A DNA stretch of 31,116 bases, from assembly GCA_052148715.1 (NCBI GenBank), contig JBKQHQ010000045.1, positions 1 to 31,116 on the forward strand, written 5' to 3'. Position numbers and translations under genes: made by a program. Positions 31,090 through 31,116 of this stretch are shown piece after piece (positions within the stretch are counted from its first letter, which is position 1; the number at the start of each line of letters is the position of its first letter). The notes under the pieces are model-generated. The model saw only the letters and a program-made list of their open reading frames with translations. It was not told the DNA's origin and made no database searches. The DNA is from JBKQHQ01 sp052148715. GTDB lineage: Bacteria; Pseudomonadota; Alphaproteobacteria; Rhizobiales; Xanthobacteraceae.

Positions 31090-31116
31090 ATGGGGATGGT
31101 CATTCGATCGCCGGTA
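31090..31116 (+). CDS. Possible gene start at right edge (truncated)
   Basis: ATG at 31090 follows GGTGGAGGG with a five-base gap, and the frame reads MGMVIRSPV to the window edge. A second in-frame ATG is at 31096. Only nine codons are visible, so this is suggested by the ribosome-binding site alone. Confidence 0.35.

Overview
The window looks like chromosomal DNA of a GC-rich alphaproteobacterium of the Hyphomicrobiales (Bradyrhizobium/Xanthobacteraceae-like). The grounds are the protein types (NodT-type efflux lipoprotein, Omp25-like porin, DmeR/DmeF nickel-cobalt pair, several orphan LivK-type binding proteins, Cox-type molybdenum hydroxylase), a FixK/FNR-type box, and palindromic intergenic repeats of the kind common in that group. 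This is judged by eye, not by database search. No rRNA, tRNA, CRISPR array, phage or complete insertion sequence was seen.

Layout. 1-2.9 kb: 3' end of an RND-efflux outer-membrane lipoprotein, an Omp25-like porin, a small secreted protein, and a DUF3617 protein flanked by two diverged copies of one repeat. 3.1-4.0 kb: a small hypothetical protein and, divergently, a c-type cytochrome behind a canonical FNR/FixK box. 4.0-6.7 kb: an outer-membrane-type protein divergent from a dmeR-dmeF nickel/cobalt efflux operon with a visible promoter and operator. 6.8-10.3 kb: a DsbA-like thioredoxin, a gentisate-dioxygenase-type bicupin and a membrane diguanylate cyclase. 10.5-14.4 kb: a tight plus-strand cluster of cysteine synthase, alanyl-tRNA editing protein, 3-mercaptopyruvate sulfurtransferase and a signal-less ModA-like binding protein, followed by a 70-residue protein.

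14.5-20.5 kb is a minus-strand block: Rieske oxygenase, YgiN-like monooxygenase, a LivK-type binding protein, a YceI / cytochrome b561 / YceI trio, and a second LivK paralogue. 21.4-29.2 kb is the most system-like part: a protein of the 4,5-dihydroxyphthalate decarboxylase family, a three-subunit molybdenum hydroxylase (FAD, 2Fe-2S and Mo subunits, translationally coupled by ATGA overlaps) and, divergently, a NitT/TauT-type ABC importer (binding protein, ATPase, permease). Together they suggest uptake, hydroxylation and decarboxylation of an aromatic or N-heteroaromatic acid; the Rieske/YgiN pair nearby may belong to the same metabolic theme. 29.5-31.1 kb holds a membrane-anchored cyclic-nucleotide-binding-domain protein and then about 0.9 kb with no convincing gene until a possible gene start at the right edge.

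The candidate for an undescribed system is the decarboxylase-like / molybdenum hydroxylase / importer cluster, whose substrate cannot be read from the sequence. The second most interesting signal is the repeat pair around the DUF3617 gene, whose differences are mainly transitions and which could be a structured RNA or a dispersed element.
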